Source of the DNA: Lachnospiraceae bacterium
Lineage (GTDB): Bacteria > Bacillota > Clostridia > Lachnospirales > Lachnospiraceae
Direction of reading: 5' to 3'
Assembly (NCBI GenBank): GCA_021200995.1
Contig: JAJQFS010000007.1
Location: forward strand, 1-60,322
Length of the DNA stretch: 60,322 bases
Every line of letters starts with the position of its first letter. Position 1 is the first letter of the stretch. This document shows, in pieces, positions 24,896 to 35,493 of the stretch. The notes beneath the pieces are model-generated. The model was not told where the DNA came from, made no database searches, and saw only the letters and a program-made list of their open reading frames with translations. Both the position numbers and the translations under genes were made by a program.

Positions 24896-25930
24896 TCACT
24901 GCAGCAGCTTTTCAAGGCTTTCATAGTCCGTGTCGGACTGGGTGTGCTGCAAAAATGGATTGTTGGCGGCGTACGCCGGCTGCGCCGACCTGCGCAGTGC
25001 CGGAGTCTTTTTCTGTGCGTGGGCGCTGTCCGCCTTCGCGATATCCTGAAGGCTTCTGACCCCTGCCTGGGACCAGGAGTGCAGAATCTTGTCCGCATAC
25101 TGGAAGCGATTCCGATCAGTGGCCAGTACGGTTCTGCGGCAGGCTTCCTCGATCACGTCCGCCTCCATCCCGTACTCGTGATACCACCGCTGAATATAGG
25201 CTGTCTCCGTGGGTGTGGGGTCGCTCTTTTTGCCGAGGGCGTTCATGACGGAGTAGATCTGTTTGCTGTATCCCTGGCTTTGCGCCTTCGCTTCCTCAGG
25301 GGTTGTAATGCCCTGGGAGGCCCAGGCGACGGCCACAGCTTCTACATATTTAAAATTCTTTTTATTCTGCGAGGCGCAGTATTCTAAGAGATACTCTGAA
25401 AGCTCGCTGGAAAAGTGAAGGTTCTCTTTGATAAAAAGCAGCGATTCCACGTCGCGGGAGGTCAGCGGCTTGCCGACAAAGGATTCCGAAAGAAACATCA
25501 GCTCGGAGAACTCACGATCCTGAGACAGTTTGCGTACTTCATCTCTGGAAAGCCGGGGACGTACCGGAACTGTAAAGGAAGTTCCATACGAAATTTCCTG
25601 CCTGAGAGTGGTATCTTCCTGTCTGAGAGAAGTACCTTCCTGTTCGGGAACGGTTTTTTCCTGCTTTGGAGCGGATTCTTCCTGCACGGAAATGAGGATT
25701 CCTTTCTGCTCCCAGAAGTGCAGCGCCCGCACAATTTCCTTCTCCGTCTCATTAAAAAAGTCCGCCATCTGCGAAATCTGAAGCAAATCAGAATCCGCCT
25801 GATGACGCAGAATATACAGATAGACCTTTAACTGAAGCTCATTGGCTTCAGGAACGATATGGTCGATCACAGTATTGGGAATTACCGTCACCTCTGAGGG
25901 GGAGGAGAGCTGAACGTATGTGTTTTTCAT
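24896..25930 (-). CDS. DnaD-domain primosomal protein
   Basis: 344 residues. Residues 1-85 form a winged-helix DnaD-type N-domain (ELQLKVYLYILRHQADSDLL). Two C-terminal DnaD/DnaB repeats follow, near 150-220 (SLLFIKENLHFSSELSEYLL) and 235-300 (YIQRWYHEYGMEADVIEEAC with the YADKILHSW end). Such two-repeat proteins act with DnaI in helicase loading. Between the N-domain and first repeat lies a short low-complexity segment of four heptads (PKQEKTV, PEQEGTS, LRQEDTT, LRQEISY; about 25590-25680). The upstream region carries DnaA boxes. Confidence 0.85.
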   Translation of the reverse strand: MKNTYVQLSSPSEVTVIPNTVIDHIVPEANELQLKVYLYILRHQADSDLLQISQMADFFNETEKEIVRALHFWEQKGILISVQEESAPKQEKTVPEQEGTSLRQEDTTLRQEISYGTSFTVPVRPRLSRDEVRKLSQDREFSELMFLSESFVGKPLTSRDVESLLFIKENLHFSSELSEYLLEYCASQNKKNFKYVEAVAVAWASQGITTPEEAKAQSQGYSKQIYSVMNALGKKSDPTPTETAYIQRWYHEYGMEADVIEEACRRTVLATDRNRFQYADKILHSWSQAGVRSLQDIAKADSAHAQKKTPALRRSAQPAYAANNPFLQHTQSDTDYESLEKLLQ

Positions 25931-26010
25931 TGGTATGGCCTGCTTTTCTTTGATACCATACAGTGTAGCACAAGAACCTCCAAATGAAAACCGTCTTTTT
26001 TTTCAGGATA

Positions 26011-26063
26011 TGTGGATAAACCTGTGGATTCGACAAAAATCCCTTATGTGGATTTGTGGACAG
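26011..26063 (-). promoter_or_regulatory. Cluster of DnaA boxes upstream of dnaD-dnaI
   Basis: TGTGGATAA at 26011-26019 is the exact complement of the DnaA box TTATCCACA. Three further TGTGGA-based 9-mers follow at 26023-26031 (TGTGGATTC), 26047-26055 (TGTGGATTT) and 26055-26063 (TGTGGACAG), all in one orientation. The cluster ends two bases from the murC stop and lies 80-130 bases upstream of the dnaD start. Confidence 0.6.
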
Positions 26064-26064
26064 C

Positions 26065-27441
26065 TCACTTTTGAACGAGCGTTTCCCCCACTTTTACGAT
26101 GTCCCCGGCCCCCATGGTAATGAGCATATCCTGGTGGATACATTTTTTTGACAAAAATTCCTCTATGGATGTAAAATCAGGAAAATAATAGCACTCTGTC
26201 CCCAGCGCCTGAATGCGGTCACACAGATCCCTGGAGCTGACTCCCAGAGTATCGGTTTCCCTGGCCGCGTAGATGTCCGCCAGTACCACCGCGTCCGCTT
26301 TTGAGAGGGCACGGGCGAAGTCGTCGAGCAGAGCTTTTGTCCGGCTGTAGGTATGAGGCTGGAAGACACACCAGAGTTTGCGGTGTGGGCAGTCTGCGGC
26401 TGCCGTAAGTGTGGAGGTGATCTCCGTCGGATGGTGGGCGTAGTCGTCGATCACGGTGACGCCGTTAAATGACCCTTTATATTCAAATCGTCTCTCACTG
26501 CCTTCAAAATGATGCAGCGCCGCGAGTGTAATCTCACGGTCAATTTCCAGCGCGTCCGCCGCGGCCAGCGCAGTCATGGCGTTGTAGATATTGTGTCGGC
26601 CCGGAACCTGAAGAGAGATGGTGACAGCGCCGTCAGGCGTCATGACGTCCGCCGCCATGCCGCGTTCTCCCCTGGAGGAAATCTGAAGGGGATAATAGCC
26701 GTTTGACGAATCGGTTCCGAATGTGATCACGCGGCAGGGGAGATCTTTTATCACCTGCTCATACTTTGCAATATCACCATTGATGACCAGCAGTCCGTCC
26801 GCGGGCACCTTCTGGGCAAACAGCCGGAAGGAATGGCGGATGTCGTCAAGGTCCTTGAAAAAGTCCAGATGATCCTCCTCTATATTTAAAATCAGCCCGA
26901 CCTTCGGATACATGCTTAAGAAACTGTTGGTGTATTCGCAGGCCTCAGCGACAAAGTGCGGGCCGTTTCCGATGCGGATGTTGCCGCCGATGGAATGAAG
27001 CATGCCGCCTACGGAGACAGTGGGGTCAAAATCAGCCGCCATGAGAATCTCCGAGAGCATGGAGGTCGTGGTCGTCTTGCCGTGCGTGCCGGAGACGGCG
27101 ATGGGGCAGGCGTAATTTAACATCAGCTGTCCCAAAAGCTCGGCTCGGCTTAAGGTGGCAAGATGAAGCCTTTCTGCCTCCATATATTCCGGATTGTCCT
27201 GATGAATGGCGGCAGTGAATATGACGCAGTCGATGTCGTCTGTGATATTCTCCGCTTTCTGCCCGATATATACCTGCGCTCCGGCGTCGGCCAGGTGCTC
27301 TGTCAGGGAAGAGGCGCGCATATCTGAGCCGGAAACGCGAAATCCCTTTTTCAGTAAAATTTCCGCGAGACCCGACATGCTGATGCCGCCGATTCCGCAG
27401 AAATAGATGTGTGATGGTGTATGAAAATCAATCTGATACAT
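26065..27441 (-). CDS. murC: UDP-N-acetylmuramate--L-alanine ligase
   Basis: 458 residues. It adds L-alanine to UDP-MurNAc, the first stem-peptide step of peptidoglycan synthesis in the cytoplasm. The N-terminal IYFCGIGGISMSGLAEILL, ATP loop VSGTHGKTTTTSML, EEDHLDFFKD and VIDDYAHHPTEI are intact. The ATG at 27441 (MYQIDFHTPSHIYF) fits family alignments; upstream in-frame starts would add about 35 unrelated residues. GAGGG lies 13 bases upstream. It is a single-gene unit with its own promoter. Confidence 0.96.
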   Translation of the reverse strand: MYQIDFHTPSHIYFCGIGGISMSGLAEILLKKGFRVSGSDMRASSLTEHLADAGAQVYIGQKAENITDDIDCVIFTAAIHQDNPEYMEAERLHLATLSRAELLGQLMLNYACPIAVSGTHGKTTTTSMLSEILMAADFDPTVSVGGMLHSIGGNIRIGNGPHFVAEACEYTNSFLSMYPKVGLILNIEEDHLDFFKDLDDIRHSFRLFAQKVPADGLLVINGDIAKYEQVIKDLPCRVITFGTDSSNGYYPLQISSRGERGMAADVMTPDGAVTISLQVPGRHNIYNAMTALAAADALEIDREITLAALHHFEGSERRFEYKGSFNGVTVIDDYAHHPTEITSTLTAAADCPHRKLWCVFQPHTYSRTKALLDDFARALSKADAVVLADIYAARETDTLGVSSRDLCDRIQALGTECYYFPDFTSIEEFLSKKCIHQDMLITMGAGDIVKVGETLVQK

Positions 27442-27550
27442 AATATAAATCAATCCCTCATGAAAATAATGTGCTGTCTGCGCCGCCGTCATGCCCAAAG
27501 GCGGAAGCTGTCCATGAAAAAGAAAGCCGGCGGTGCCGTTCAACGGCTTT

Positions 27551-27579
27551 ATTATAGCGCGAAACAGCGAAAATTACAA
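27551..27579 (-). promoter_or_regulatory. Sigma-A promoter of murC
   Basis: On the minus strand TTGTAA (27579-27574), 17 bases, perfect TATAAT (27556-27551). Confidence 0.75.
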
Positions 27580-27768
27580 TCCTCAGAGTTTGAAACCGCC
27601 GCTGTTTCCGGCTTTTGCGTGCCGGAATTGACATAACTGACAAAACAGGTCGGAATTCGTCGTCCGCCCAAACGTAAAAACTGCCAAAAATACAAGAGCG
27701 ATTATTGTAAAATAGTAATGAACACACAAAAAATGAACAAAAAAGTTAGAATTCAAAAGTAAATTCTA

Positions 27769-27797
27769 TTCACTTTTTCAAATGAGTATGTTATAAT
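27769..27797 (+). promoter_or_regulatory. Sigma-A promoter of glgC-glgD
   Basis: TTCACT, 17 bases, perfect TATAAT. The leader to the ATG at 27924 contains a GCCGCCG/CGGCGGC hairpin at about 27871-27897. The spacer 27442-27923 holds this promoter, the murC promoter and no gene. Confidence 0.75.
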
Positions 27798-27923
27798 CGG
27801 TATATTGAAATCGGGCAAATCCTTCCAGAGGCCTTTACCGGCCTATGCCCACTGTTTCAAATTCAAAGTCGCCGCCGGTCATACCGTGAACGGCGGCAAA
27901 AACGGACTGGATGAGGTGATAAC

Positions 27924-29192
27924 ATGGTTAAGAAAGAAATGATTGCGATGCTGTTGGCGGGCGGACAGGGTAGTCGTCTGGGCGTGCTGACAACCAAGGT
28001 TGCAAAACCCGCAGTTTCCTTCGGCGGAAAGTACAGGATCATTGACTTCCCCTTAAGCAACTGCATCAATTCCGGCATCGATACTGTAGGTGTTCTGACG
28101 CAGTATCAGCCATTACGACTGAACAGTCACATCGGGATCGGTATCCCGTGGGATCTGGACAGGAATATCGGCGGTGTAAGCGTCCTGCCCCCGTATGAGA
28201 AGAGCGCGAATACTGAGTGGTACACGGGTACCGCGAACGCGATCTTCCAGAATATTGACTATATCGACAGCTTCAATCCCGACTATGTACTGATACTGTC
28301 AGGCGACCATATTTATAAGATGGATTACGAAGTGATGCTGGACTTCCACAAGGAGAACAATGCCGCGGCCACCATCGCGGTGATGCCTGTTCCGTGGGAG
28401 GAAGCGAGCCGTTTCGGTATCATGATCACCGATGAGAAGAGACAGATTGTGGATTTCGAGGAGAAACCGAAGAATCCGCGTTCCAACCTGGCGTCCATGG
28501 GTATTTACATATTCAACTGGAGCGTCCTGAAGGAAGCGCTGTTAGCCAACAAAAGCCAGCCGAACCTGGACTTCGGCATGCATGTGATCCCGTATGTGCA
28601 TGATTTGAAGCTGCCTATGTTCGCTTATGAATTCAGAGGTTACTGGAAGGATGTGGGAACTCTGAGTTCGTACTGGGAAGCGAATATGGAGCTGATCGAT
28701 CTGGTTCCGGAATTCAATCTGTATGAGGAGTACTGGAAGGTTTACACGGATTCCAAAGTGCTCACGCCGCAGTATATCGGAGAGAAGGGCGTGGCGGAGA
28801 AATCCATCGTCGGCGAGGGCTCCAGTATCTACGGCGAGGTTTACAACTCTGTCATCGGCTGCAATGTGACGATCGAGGAAGGCGCCGTTGTCAGAGACTC
28901 CATCATTATGAATAATACCACAGTCGGCGCCAATACAAAGATTTTCAAGTCCGTAGTTGCGGAGGATGTGGTCATCGGAGACGGCGTCACGGTTGGAGTC
29001 GGTGAGGAAGTCCCGAACGAGACGCACCCCCATATCTACAATCAGGGCCTTGTATGCATCGGCGAGAAATCTGTCATTCCAAATGGTGTTACTATTGGTA
29101 AAAACAGCGTCATTTCTGGTATTACCACTGTAGAAGACTACCCGGACAACACCATGGCTAGCGGGAAATCTCTGATAAAGGTTGGTGAATAG
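27924..29192 (+). CDS. glgC: Glucose-1-phosphate adenylyltransferase, catalytic subunit
   Basis: 422 residues. It makes ADP-glucose for glycogen synthesis. The nucleotide-binding start [15 protein letters not shown], the [15 protein letters not shown] block, [10 protein letters not shown] and [12 protein letters not shown] are conserved, followed by a left-handed beta-helix (hexapeptide) domain from about 290. GAGGTGATAAC precedes the ATG. The stop is TAG; glgD starts four bases later in the same reading frame (TAG-AGC-ATG). Confidence 0.96.
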   Translation: MVKKEMIAMLLAGGQGSRLGVLTTKVAKPAVSFGGKYRIIDFPLSNCINSGIDTVGVLTQYQPLRLNSHIGIGIPWDLDRNIGGVSVLPPYEKSANTEWYTGTANAIFQNIDYIDSFNPDYVLILSGDHIYKMDYEVMLDFHKENNAAATIAVMPVPWEEASRFGIMITDEKRQIVDFEEKPKNPRSNLASMGIYIFNWSVLKEALLANKSQPNLDFGMHVIPYVHDLKLPMFAYEFRGYWKDVGTLSSYWEANMELIDLVPEFNLYEEYWKVYTDSKVLTPQYIGEKGVAEKSIVGEGSSIYGEVYNSVIGCNVTIEEGAVVRDSIIMNNTTVGANTKIFKSVVAEDVVIGDGVTVGVGEEVPNETHPHIYNQGLVCIGEKSVIPNGVTIGKNSVISGITTVEDYPDNTMASGKSLIKVGE

Positions 29193-29195
29193 AGC

Positions 29196-30314
29196 ATGAG
29201 AGCGATTGGTATTATTTTAGCGGGTGGCAGCAGCTACCGAATGAAAGTATTGGCTCAGAACAGAGCGGTCAGCGCCATGCCGGTGGCAGGCAGCTACAGA
29301 GCGATTGATTTTGCGCTGAGCAACATGAGCAATTCCGGCATCCAGAGTGTGCTGGTCATGACGCAGTATAACAGCCGAAGCCTGAATGAGCATTTGAGCT
29401 CATCCAAATGGTGGGATTTCGGACGTAAGCAGGGCGGTCTGAAGGTCTTAACGCCGGTGATCACCGCGGATAATCCGAACTGGTACCGCGGTACGGCGGA
29501 CGCCATGTATCAGGCCATGTGGGATCTGAAACAGAGCCACGAGCCCTATGTTATCATCGCATCCGGCGACTGTGTATACAAGATGGATTACAATCAGGTG
29601 CTGGATTATCACATCAAAAAGAAGGCGGAGATTACAGTCGTCTGCAAGGATATGCCTGAGGACGCAAATCTGGAGAGATACGGCGTGGTCCGCATGGATG
29701 ATGACTGCCGTATTACCGATTTTGTGGAGAAGCCGGTGGCCCAGAGCGGCAAGCAGATTTCCTGCGGTATCTATGTATTACGCAGACGTCTTCTGATTGA
29801 ACTGCTGGAGCAGTGCGCCGAGGAGGGAAGATATGATTTCGTCCGTGACGTGCTGGTCCGCTACAAGGACACAATGAAAATTTATGGCTACAAGTTCAGC
29901 GAATACTGGTCCAATATCGCGAGCGTACAGGATTATTATGACACCAACATGGACTTCTTAAAGAAGGATATGCGTGATTACTTCTTTAAGACATATCCCG
30001 ACATTTATACCAAGGTCGAGGATATGGCCCCCGCGAAATTCAACGCGGGCAGCAAGGTAAAGAACAGCTTGATCGCCAGCGGATGTATCGTAAACGGCAA
30101 CGTTGAGAATTCCGTCATTTTCAAGAAAGTATACGTTGGTAATAACGTTACTATCAAGAATTCCATTATCCTGAACGATGTTTACATCGGGGATAATACT
30201 TATATTGAGAATTGTATCGTAGAAAGCCGCGACACAATACGTGCTAATATTACTCTCATCGGTGAACCGGGCGACATTAAACTTGTAATGAACGATAACG
30301 ATTCTCATGTATAA
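29196..30314 (+). CDS. glgD: GlgD subunit of glucose-1-phosphate adenylyltransferase
   Basis: 372 residues, paralogous to GlgC but with a weakened nucleotide loop ([14 protein letters not shown]) and shorter helix domain. In Firmicutes GlgD is a mostly non-catalytic partner that activates GlgC in a heterotetramer. [30 protein letters not shown] and [11 protein letters not shown] are visible. No separate ribosome site is seen in the three-base gap, so it depends on coupling to glgC, whose end supplies GGTTGGTGAA. Confidence 0.95.
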   Translation: MRAIGIILAGGSSYRMKVLAQNRAVSAMPVAGSYRAIDFALSNMSNSGIQSVLVMTQYNSRSLNEHLSSSKWWDFGRKQGGLKVLTPVITADNPNWYRGTADAMYQAMWDLKQSHEPYVIIASGDCVYKMDYNQVLDYHIKKKAEITVVCKDMPEDANLERYGVVRMDDDCRITDFVEKPVAQSGKQISCGIYVLRRRLLIELLEQCAEEGRYDFVRDVLVRYKDTMKIYGYKFSEYWSNIASVQDYYDTNMDFLKKDMRDYFFKTYPDIYTKVEDMAPAKFNAGSKVKNSLIASGCIVNGNVENSVIFKKVYVGNNVTIKNSIILNDVYIGDNTYIENCIVESRDTIRANITLIGEPGDIKLVMNDNDSHV

Positions 30315-30340
30315 GGAGTTTATACAGAGAGGTTATCAAA

Positions 30341-30613
30341 ATGAACGTTACAGATGTACGGGTAAGATTGATCGCCGGCGACAGCAAGCTGAAAGCAGTG
30401 GTTTCTATCACGATTGACGGTGTATTTGTTGTACATGGGATCAAGGTAATCGACGGCGATAAGGGGTTATTTATCGCCATGCCCAGCAGGAAGGGCACGG
30501 ACGGGGAGAACAGGGATATCACGCATCCGATTAATTCAGAGACGCGTAAGGCATTGCAGGATCTGATTTTGGAGGCGTATGGGAAGGAACTGGAGGTTTC
30601 CGGCGGAGCCTGA
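30341..30613 (+). CDS. spoVG: Septation/sporulation regulator SpoVG
   Basis: 90 residues. The start [20 protein letters not shown] and the [20 protein letters not shown] end are signature SpoVG sequences. It is a small nucleic-acid-binding protein affecting asymmetric septation, and in other Firmicutes capsule and virulence genes. GAGAGG lies upstream of the ATG. It is 27 bases from glgD and may be cotranscribed; a terminator follows. Confidence 0.96.
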   Translation: MNVTDVRVRLIAGDSKLKAVVSITIDGVFVVHGIKVIDGDKGLFIAMPSRKGTDGENRDITHPINSETRKALQDLILEAYGKELEVSGGA

Positions 30614-30635
30614 AGAAGTTTTTAAGAAGGAAAGG

Positions 30636-30670
30636 CAGAGGATGTCACTTGCTTGACATCCTCTGTTTTT
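30636..30670 (+). terminator. Intrinsic terminator after spoVG
   Basis: CAGAGGATGTC and GACATCCTCTG, perfect 11-base arms around an 8-base loop, then TTTTT. Confidence 0.9.
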
Positions 30671-30713
30671 GTCGGTAGAATAGAGGGGATTTGGCGGCTG
30701 CAGGAGAAAAGAT

Positions 30714-31283
30714 ATGTATATAATAGTAGGCCTTGGAAATCCGGGGAAGGAATATGAGCATACGCGGCATAATACGGGGTTTGATACGCTAGATATGCTG
30801 GCGGAGAAGTATGGGATTTCGGTGAAGGAGCTGAAGTTTAAGGGCATGGTCGGGAAGGGGATGATCGGTACCGAGAAGGTGGTGCTGGTGAAGCCGCTGA
30901 CGTTTATGAATGCGAGCGGGGACTGTGTGCGGGCGGTGACGGATTTTTATAAAATTGATGTGGAGCATGAGCTGGTGGTGGTGTATGACGATATTGCGCT
31001 GCCGGTGGGGAGAATCCGGGTGCGGCCGAAAGGAAGCGCCGGCGGACATAATGGAGTGAAGAGTATGATCGCGCAGCTGGGGACGGAGGTTTTTCCACGG
31101 GTACGGGTTGGCGTGGGCGGCGTGCCGGATGGGCGCGACCAGATTAACCATGTGCTGGGGCGGTTTTCGAAGGAAGACCGGGCCGCTGTTGAGAAGGGAA
31201 TGGAACGGGCCGTGAAGGCGGTGGAGATTATCCTTAAGAGCGGCGTGGATGAGGCGATGAACTGCTGCAACGCAGCGGAGTGA
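30714..31283 (+). CDS. pth: Peptidyl-tRNA hydrolase
   Basis: 189 residues. It releases peptides from tRNA after drop-off. IVGLGNPGKEYEHTRHNTGF contains the conserved Asn and catalytic His, KPLTFMNASG and VVYDDIALPVGRIRVRPKGS the substrate Asp and binding groove. GCAGGAGA precedes the ATG. It is followed by mfd 74 bases later, the usual pth-mfd pairing of Firmicutes. Confidence 0.96.
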   Translation: MYIIVGLGNPGKEYEHTRHNTGFDTLDMLAEKYGISVKELKFKGMVGKGMIGTEKVVLVKPLTFMNASGDCVRAVTDFYKIDVEHELVVVYDDIALPVGRIRVRPKGSAGGHNGVKSMIAQLGTEVFPRVRVGVGGVPDGRDQINHVLGRFSKEDRAAVEKGMERAVKAVEIILKSGVDEAMNCCNAAE

Positions 31284-31357
31284 AGAGGAACGTGGAAGCA
31301 GACCGACGACAGCGTGTGCCGCTGAGGATGGCGCAGAAGGTTTGAGGAGAGGGGAGT

Positions 31358-34300
31358 ATGCAGGCATTATTTGCACCGCTGCATGAGCTGGCGCAGTTTG
31401 ATGAAATGCAGAAGTTTTTAAAGTGCGGGGAGGGGATTCTGTCCTTAAGCGGCTGTGTGGACGCGCAGAAGTGGCACATGGCATACGCGCTGAATGAGGA
31501 CACGCGTTTTAAAATCATCGTCACCTACAGCGAAATCGAGGCCAGGAAGATCTGCGAGCAGGTGCGTTTTTATGATCGTAACGCGTGCCTGTATCCGGCG
31601 CGTGACCTGATCTTTTATCAGGCCGACGTACACTCCAATGAGCAGACGGGGGAACGGGTCCGCGTGTTAAAGCGTCTTTTGTTAAAAAAGCCTGTGACGA
31701 TTGTCACGACCTTTGACGCGCTGATGACGCCGCAGATTCCACTGAAAATATATGAGGAAAGCATTATTTCCATCAAACGGGAACAGATAGTCGATATCGC
31801 GCAGCTTTCTAAACAGCTGGTCAGCTTAGGATATGAGAAGTGCGCCCAGGCCGCCGCGCCGGGGCAGTTCGCCGTGCGGGGCGATATTATCGATATTTTC
31901 GATCTGACGGAGGAAAATCCTGTGCGGATTGAGCTCTGGGGCGACGAGGTGGAGTCAGTGCGAAGCTTTGACGCTGAGACGCAGCGATCCATTGAAGAGC
32001 TTCGCGGTGTGCAGATTTTTCCGGCAGCGGAGCTGATTTTGGAGGAGACTAGGCTTAAGGACGGACTTGCGCGCATCCGTAAGGAGGCGGAGAAACAGGA
32101 AAAGCACTTTAGGGAAAACTTTCAAACCGAGGAGGCGCACCGAATTCATACGCAGTTAAAGGAGTTGGAGGAGGCGCTGCTCAACTGGTATTCCATGGTC
32201 AATCTGGACAGCTATCTGCGGTATTTTTATGATCAGACGGACAGCCTGCTGGATTTTATTGCGAATGACAATAGTGTCATAATTTTGGATGAGCCGAACC
32301 GCGTGGAGGAGCATGTGCGGGCGGTGGAGCTGGAATTTAAAGAGAGCATGTCCGAGCGCCTGAAAAAAGGTTATATTCTGCCAGGACAGACGGACCTGAT
32401 CTATCCGGCAGCTGAAACGGCGGCAAAGCTTCAAAAACGGCATGTTCTCGCGCTGTCGATTTTAGAATCGAAGAGTGAGCTTTTCAAACCGCAGTTAAGA
32501 TACGAGGTCATAAGCAAACCAGTTTCTTCCTATAATAAAAGCTTTGAGACGCTGGTGAAGGATCTGGAGCGTTACCGTAAAAATAAAGCGCGGGTTCTTT
32601 TACTTTCCCCTTCCCGTACCAGGGCGAAGCGTCTGGCGGAGAATATCCGGGAATTTGATCTGCCGGCAATTTTTTCAGACGATCCTTACAGGGAGACAGT
32701 ACCGGGCGAGGTGCTCTGTATGCAGGGCAGTGTGGCCCGCGGTTTTGAGTATCCGCTGATCGGCTTTGTGGTGATCGCCGATACCGATATTTTCGGCGCG
32801 CAGAAAGAATCCAGGAAAAAGAAAAAAACGGGTGTCGGCACAGCCATCAGCAATTTTAATCAGCTGCATGTGGGTGATTATGTGGTCCATGAGATGTTTG
32901 GCCTGGCCCAGTATCAGGGCATCGAAAAGGTGGAAGTGGACCATGTGGCGAAGGATTATCTGAAGTTAGCTTACCGGGACGGTGGATTTATTTATCTGCC
33001 CGCCACCGGTCTGCATTTGCTGCAGAAGTACAGCTCCGCGGACGGGAAACCGCCGAAGCTGACCAAGCTGGGAACAAAGGAATGGAGCCGCTCCAGGCAG
33101 AAGGTGAAGACTGCGGTGGAGAGCGTGGCGAAGGATCTGGTCGATCTGTACGCGCACCGTATGAATCAGAACGGCTATGCCTGCGGGCCGGATACTGTCT
33201 GGCAGAAGGAATTTGAAGAATTATTTCCCTATGAGGAGACCGAGGATCAGCTGACGGCTATCGAGGCAGTCAAAAAGGACATGGAGAGCACGAAAATCAT
33301 GGACCGGCTGATCTGCGGTGACGTGGGGTACGGCAAGACGGAGATTGCGATCCGTGCCGCGTTCAAGGCAGTGCAGGAGGGCAGACAGGTGGTTTATCTG
33401 GTGCCCACCACCATTTTGGCCGAGCAGCATTACCAGACCTTTGTACAGCGCATGAAGGATTATCCGGTGACGGTGGAGCTTTTGTGCCGCTTCCGTTCCG
33501 CGAAGGAGCAGCAACAGGTGATTGCCAACCTGAAAAAAGGCATCGTGGACATTGTGATAGGGACACACAGAGTGCTGTCTCAGGACGTCGAGTTTAAAAA
33601 TCTCGGTCTGCTGGTGATCGATGAGGAGCAGCGTTTCGGCGTGGCAGCCAAGGAAAAAATCAAAAAGCTGAAGGAAACCGTGGATGTGCTGACGCTGACC
33701 GCGACGCCCATCCCGCGCACTCTGCATATGAGCCTGATCGGGGTCCGGGATATGAGCCTTTTGGAGGAGGCACCGGAGGACCGTATGCCGATCCAGACCT
33801 ATGTCATGGAATATAATGAGGAGATGGTGCGGGAGGCGATCGTGCGGGAGCTGGCCCGCGGCGGCCAGGTATTTTACGTTTATAACCGGGTCAATGATAT
33901 TGACCGGGTAGCCGCGTCGGTGGCGTCGTTAGTGCCGGAAGCCACAGTTGCCTATGCCCGCGGGCAGATGGCGGAGCGGGAGCTGGAGCGGGTGATGTAT
34001 GACTTTGTCTCCGGTGAGATCGATGTGTTGGTTTCCACGACGATTATTGAGACAGGCATGGATATTTCTAATGCGAACACCATGATCATCCACGACGCGG
34101 ACAATCTTGGCCTGGCGCAGCTTTATCAGCTGCGGGGCAGGGTTGGCCGTTCGAGCCGCACCGCTTACGCTTTTTTAATGTATCACAGAGGGAAGTTGTT
34201 AAAGGAGACGGCGGAAAAGCGTTTGGAGGCGATTCGTGAGTTTACAGACCTTGGCAGCGGTTTTAAGATCGCGATGCGGGATCTGGAGATTCGCGGCGCG

Positions 34301-34891
34301 GGCAATATTCTGGGCCGCTCTCAGAGCGGGCATTTAGAGGCCGTGGGATATGACCTGTATTGTAAAATGTTAAATGAGGCCGTGAGCGCCGCGAAGGGCG
34401 AGCCGGTGGCTGAGGAGCTTAACACGACGGTGGAGCTGGGCGTGGACGCTTTTATTCCGACGGAATATATTGTCAATGAGGGGCAGAAGCTGGATATTTA
34501 CAAGCGGATCGCGGCGGTGGAGACTCCGGATGAAAAGGAAGATATGCTGTCGGAGTTAAAGGATCGTTTTGGCCTGGCACCAGAGCCGGTGGAGAATCTG
34601 TTGCGCGTGAATCTGCTGCGAGTGCGCGGGCAGAAGCTTCGCATGACGGAGATCAAAAATACGGGGAACCGTCTGCAGTTTGTGCTGCGGCCGGACGCTC
34701 ATGTGGATCCGGATCGGATTCCCGGGTTTATCCGATCTTTAAAAGGCGTGATGACGTTTACGCCGATGGGGACGCCGACGTTTACGTATCGCTGCGAGCT
34801 GACGGGAATGGTGGAGAAGGACGCGAGGATTCTGCTTCAGGATACGGAGATGCTGCTGGACAAAATGGAGCGGGAATTGTATACTGTATAA
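31358..34891 (+). CDS. mfd: Transcription-repair coupling factor
   Basis: 1177 residues, full length. It dislodges RNA polymerase stalled at DNA damage and recruits UvrA. An N-terminal UvrB-like region (residues 1-330), the RNA polymerase interaction domain ([20 protein letters not shown], near 510), helicase motifs ([18 protein letters not shown] near 650; [34 protein letters not shown]) and a C-terminal TRCF domain ([12 protein letters not shown]) are in order. GAGGAGAGGGGAG precedes the ATG. Confidence 0.97.
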   Translation: MQALFAPLHELAQFDEMQKFLKCGEGILSLSGCVDAQKWHMAYALNEDTRFKIIVTYSEIEARKICEQVRFYDRNACLYPARDLIFYQADVHSNEQTGERVRVLKRLLLKKPVTIVTTFDALMTPQIPLKIYEESIISIKREQIVDIAQLSKQLVSLGYEKCAQAAAPGQFAVRGDIIDIFDLTEENPVRIELWGDEVESVRSFDAETQRSIEELRGVQIFPAAELILEETRLKDGLARIRKEAEKQEKHFRENFQTEEAHRIHTQLKELEEALLNWYSMVNLDSYLRYFYDQTDSLLDFIANDNSVIILDEPNRVEEHVRAVELEFKESMSERLKKGYILPGQTDLIYPAAETAAKLQKRHVLALSILESKSELFKPQLRYEVISKPVSSYNKSFETLVKDLERYRKNKARVLLLSPSRTRAKRLAENIREFDLPAIFSDDPYRETVPGEVLCMQGSVARGFEYPLIGFVVIADTDIFGAQKESRKKKKTGVGTAISNFNQLHVGDYVVHEMFGLAQYQGIEKVEVDHVAKDYLKLAYRDGGFIYLPATGLHLLQKYSSADGKPPKLTKLGTKEWSRSRQKVKTAVESVAKDLVDLYAHRMNQNGYACGPDTVWQKEFEELFPYEETEDQLTAIEAVKKDMESTKIMDRLICGDVGYGKTEIAIRAAFKAVQEGRQVVYLVPTTILAEQHYQTFVQRMKDYPVTVELLCRFRSAKEQQQVIANLKKGIVDIVIGTHRVLSQDVEFKNLGLLVIDEEQRFGVAAKEKIKKLKETVDVLTLTATPIPRTLHMSLIGVRDMSLLEEAPEDRMPIQTYVMEYNEEMVREAIVRELARGGQVFYVYNRVNDIDRVAASVASLVPEATVAYARGQMAERELERVMYDFVSGEIDVLVSTTIIETGMDISNANTMIIHDADNLGLAQLYQLRGRVGRSSRTAYAFLMYHRGKLLKETAEKRLEAIREFTDLGSGFKIAMRDLEIRGAGNILGRSQSGHLEAVGYDLYCKMLNEAVSAAKGEPVAEELNTTVELGVDAFIPTEYIVNEGQKLDIYKRIAAVETPDEKEDMLSELKDRFGLAPEPVENLLRVNLLRVRGQKLRMTEIKNTGNRLQFVLRPDAHVDPDRIPGFIRSLKGVMTFTPMGTPTFTYRCELTGMVEKDARILLQDTEMLLDKMERELYTV

Positions 34892-34906
34892 AAGGAGGTA
34901 TCGACT

Positions 34907-35287
34907 ATGCATGAATCGGGTGAGGATTATCTGGAGAGTGTCTTGAGAATCAGCAGGCAGAAGGGAAATGTGCGCGCGATTGACATTGTCCGGGATCTGG
35001 GGGTGAGCAAGCCGAGCGTGAGTGTGGCGGTGCACAGTCTGGAGGACGGCGGGTACCTGAAAATCGACGGGTATCAGATCACGCTGACGGACGCGGGCCG
35101 TGAGATCGCGGAGAGGGTGATTGAGCGGCATGAGCTGTTTCACAGATTTTTGGTCAGCCTGGGTGTGGACGATGCGGTCGCGGAGAAGGACGCCTGCCGG
35201 ATCGAGCATACCTTAAGCGTGGAGAGCTTTCAGGCGATGAAGGATTTTATTGAGAAGCATATGGCGGAGGACGCGCTGGAAAAGTAA
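34907..35287 (+). CDS. DtxR/MntR-family metal-dependent regulator
   Basis: 126 residues. The start SGEDYLESVLRISRQKGNVR and the helix VRDLGVSKPSVSVAVHSLED are typical of the DtxR/MntR family, with metal-binding residues in ERHELFHRFLVSLGVDDAVAEKDACRIEHTLS (Glu, His, Cys, Glu, His). It lacks the SH3-like third domain, so it is closer to MntR. It starts 15 bases after mfd behind AAAGGAGG and is probably cotranscribed with it. Whether it senses manganese or iron is not clear. Confidence 0.88.
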   Translation: MHESGEDYLESVLRISRQKGNVRAIDIVRDLGVSKPSVSVAVHSLEDGGYLKIDGYQITLTDAGREIAERVIERHELFHRFLVSLGVDDAVAEKDACRIEHTLSVESFQAMKDFIEKHMAEDALEK

Positions 35288-35327
35288 AAAGCGATAGAGT
35301 TGCTTAAGGTCGCGCTTAAGAAGCAAA

Positions 35328-35388
35328 AAGCGGCAGAATTGCGGAGCATGCACAGAAATGTGCAATTTCGCGGTTCTGCCGTTTGTCT
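35328..35388 (+). terminator. Hairpin ending the pth-mfd-regulator unit
   Basis: CGGCAGAA and TTCTGCCG form the base of a long interrupted hairpin ending in TTTGTCTG. The T tract is short. Confidence 0.6.
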
Positions 35389-35406
35389 GATTGTGCTATT
35401 TTTGTA

Positions 35407-35435
35407 TTGACAATTCGCAGAGACTTTCGTAGAAT
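35407..35435 (+). promoter_or_regulatory. Sigma-A promoter of the fatty acid synthesis operon
   Basis: TTGACA, 17 bases, TAGAAT, 59 bases before the acpP start. Confidence 0.85.
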
Positions 35436-35458
35436 AACCATGTTAATTATTTAAAAAA

Positions 35459-35476
35459 ATTTAAATATTTTTGAAT
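35459..35476 (+). promoter_or_regulatory. Candidate FabT-type operator upstream of acpP
   Basis: ATTTAAA-N4-TTTGAAT is an imperfect AT-rich dyad between promoter and acpP. FabT sites in Streptococcus have related TTTGA...TCAAA symmetry. A FabT-like gene ends this operon. AT-rich sequence makes chance symmetry likely. Confidence 0.3.
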
Positions 35477-35493
35477 TAAAGGAGAATAAAAAA

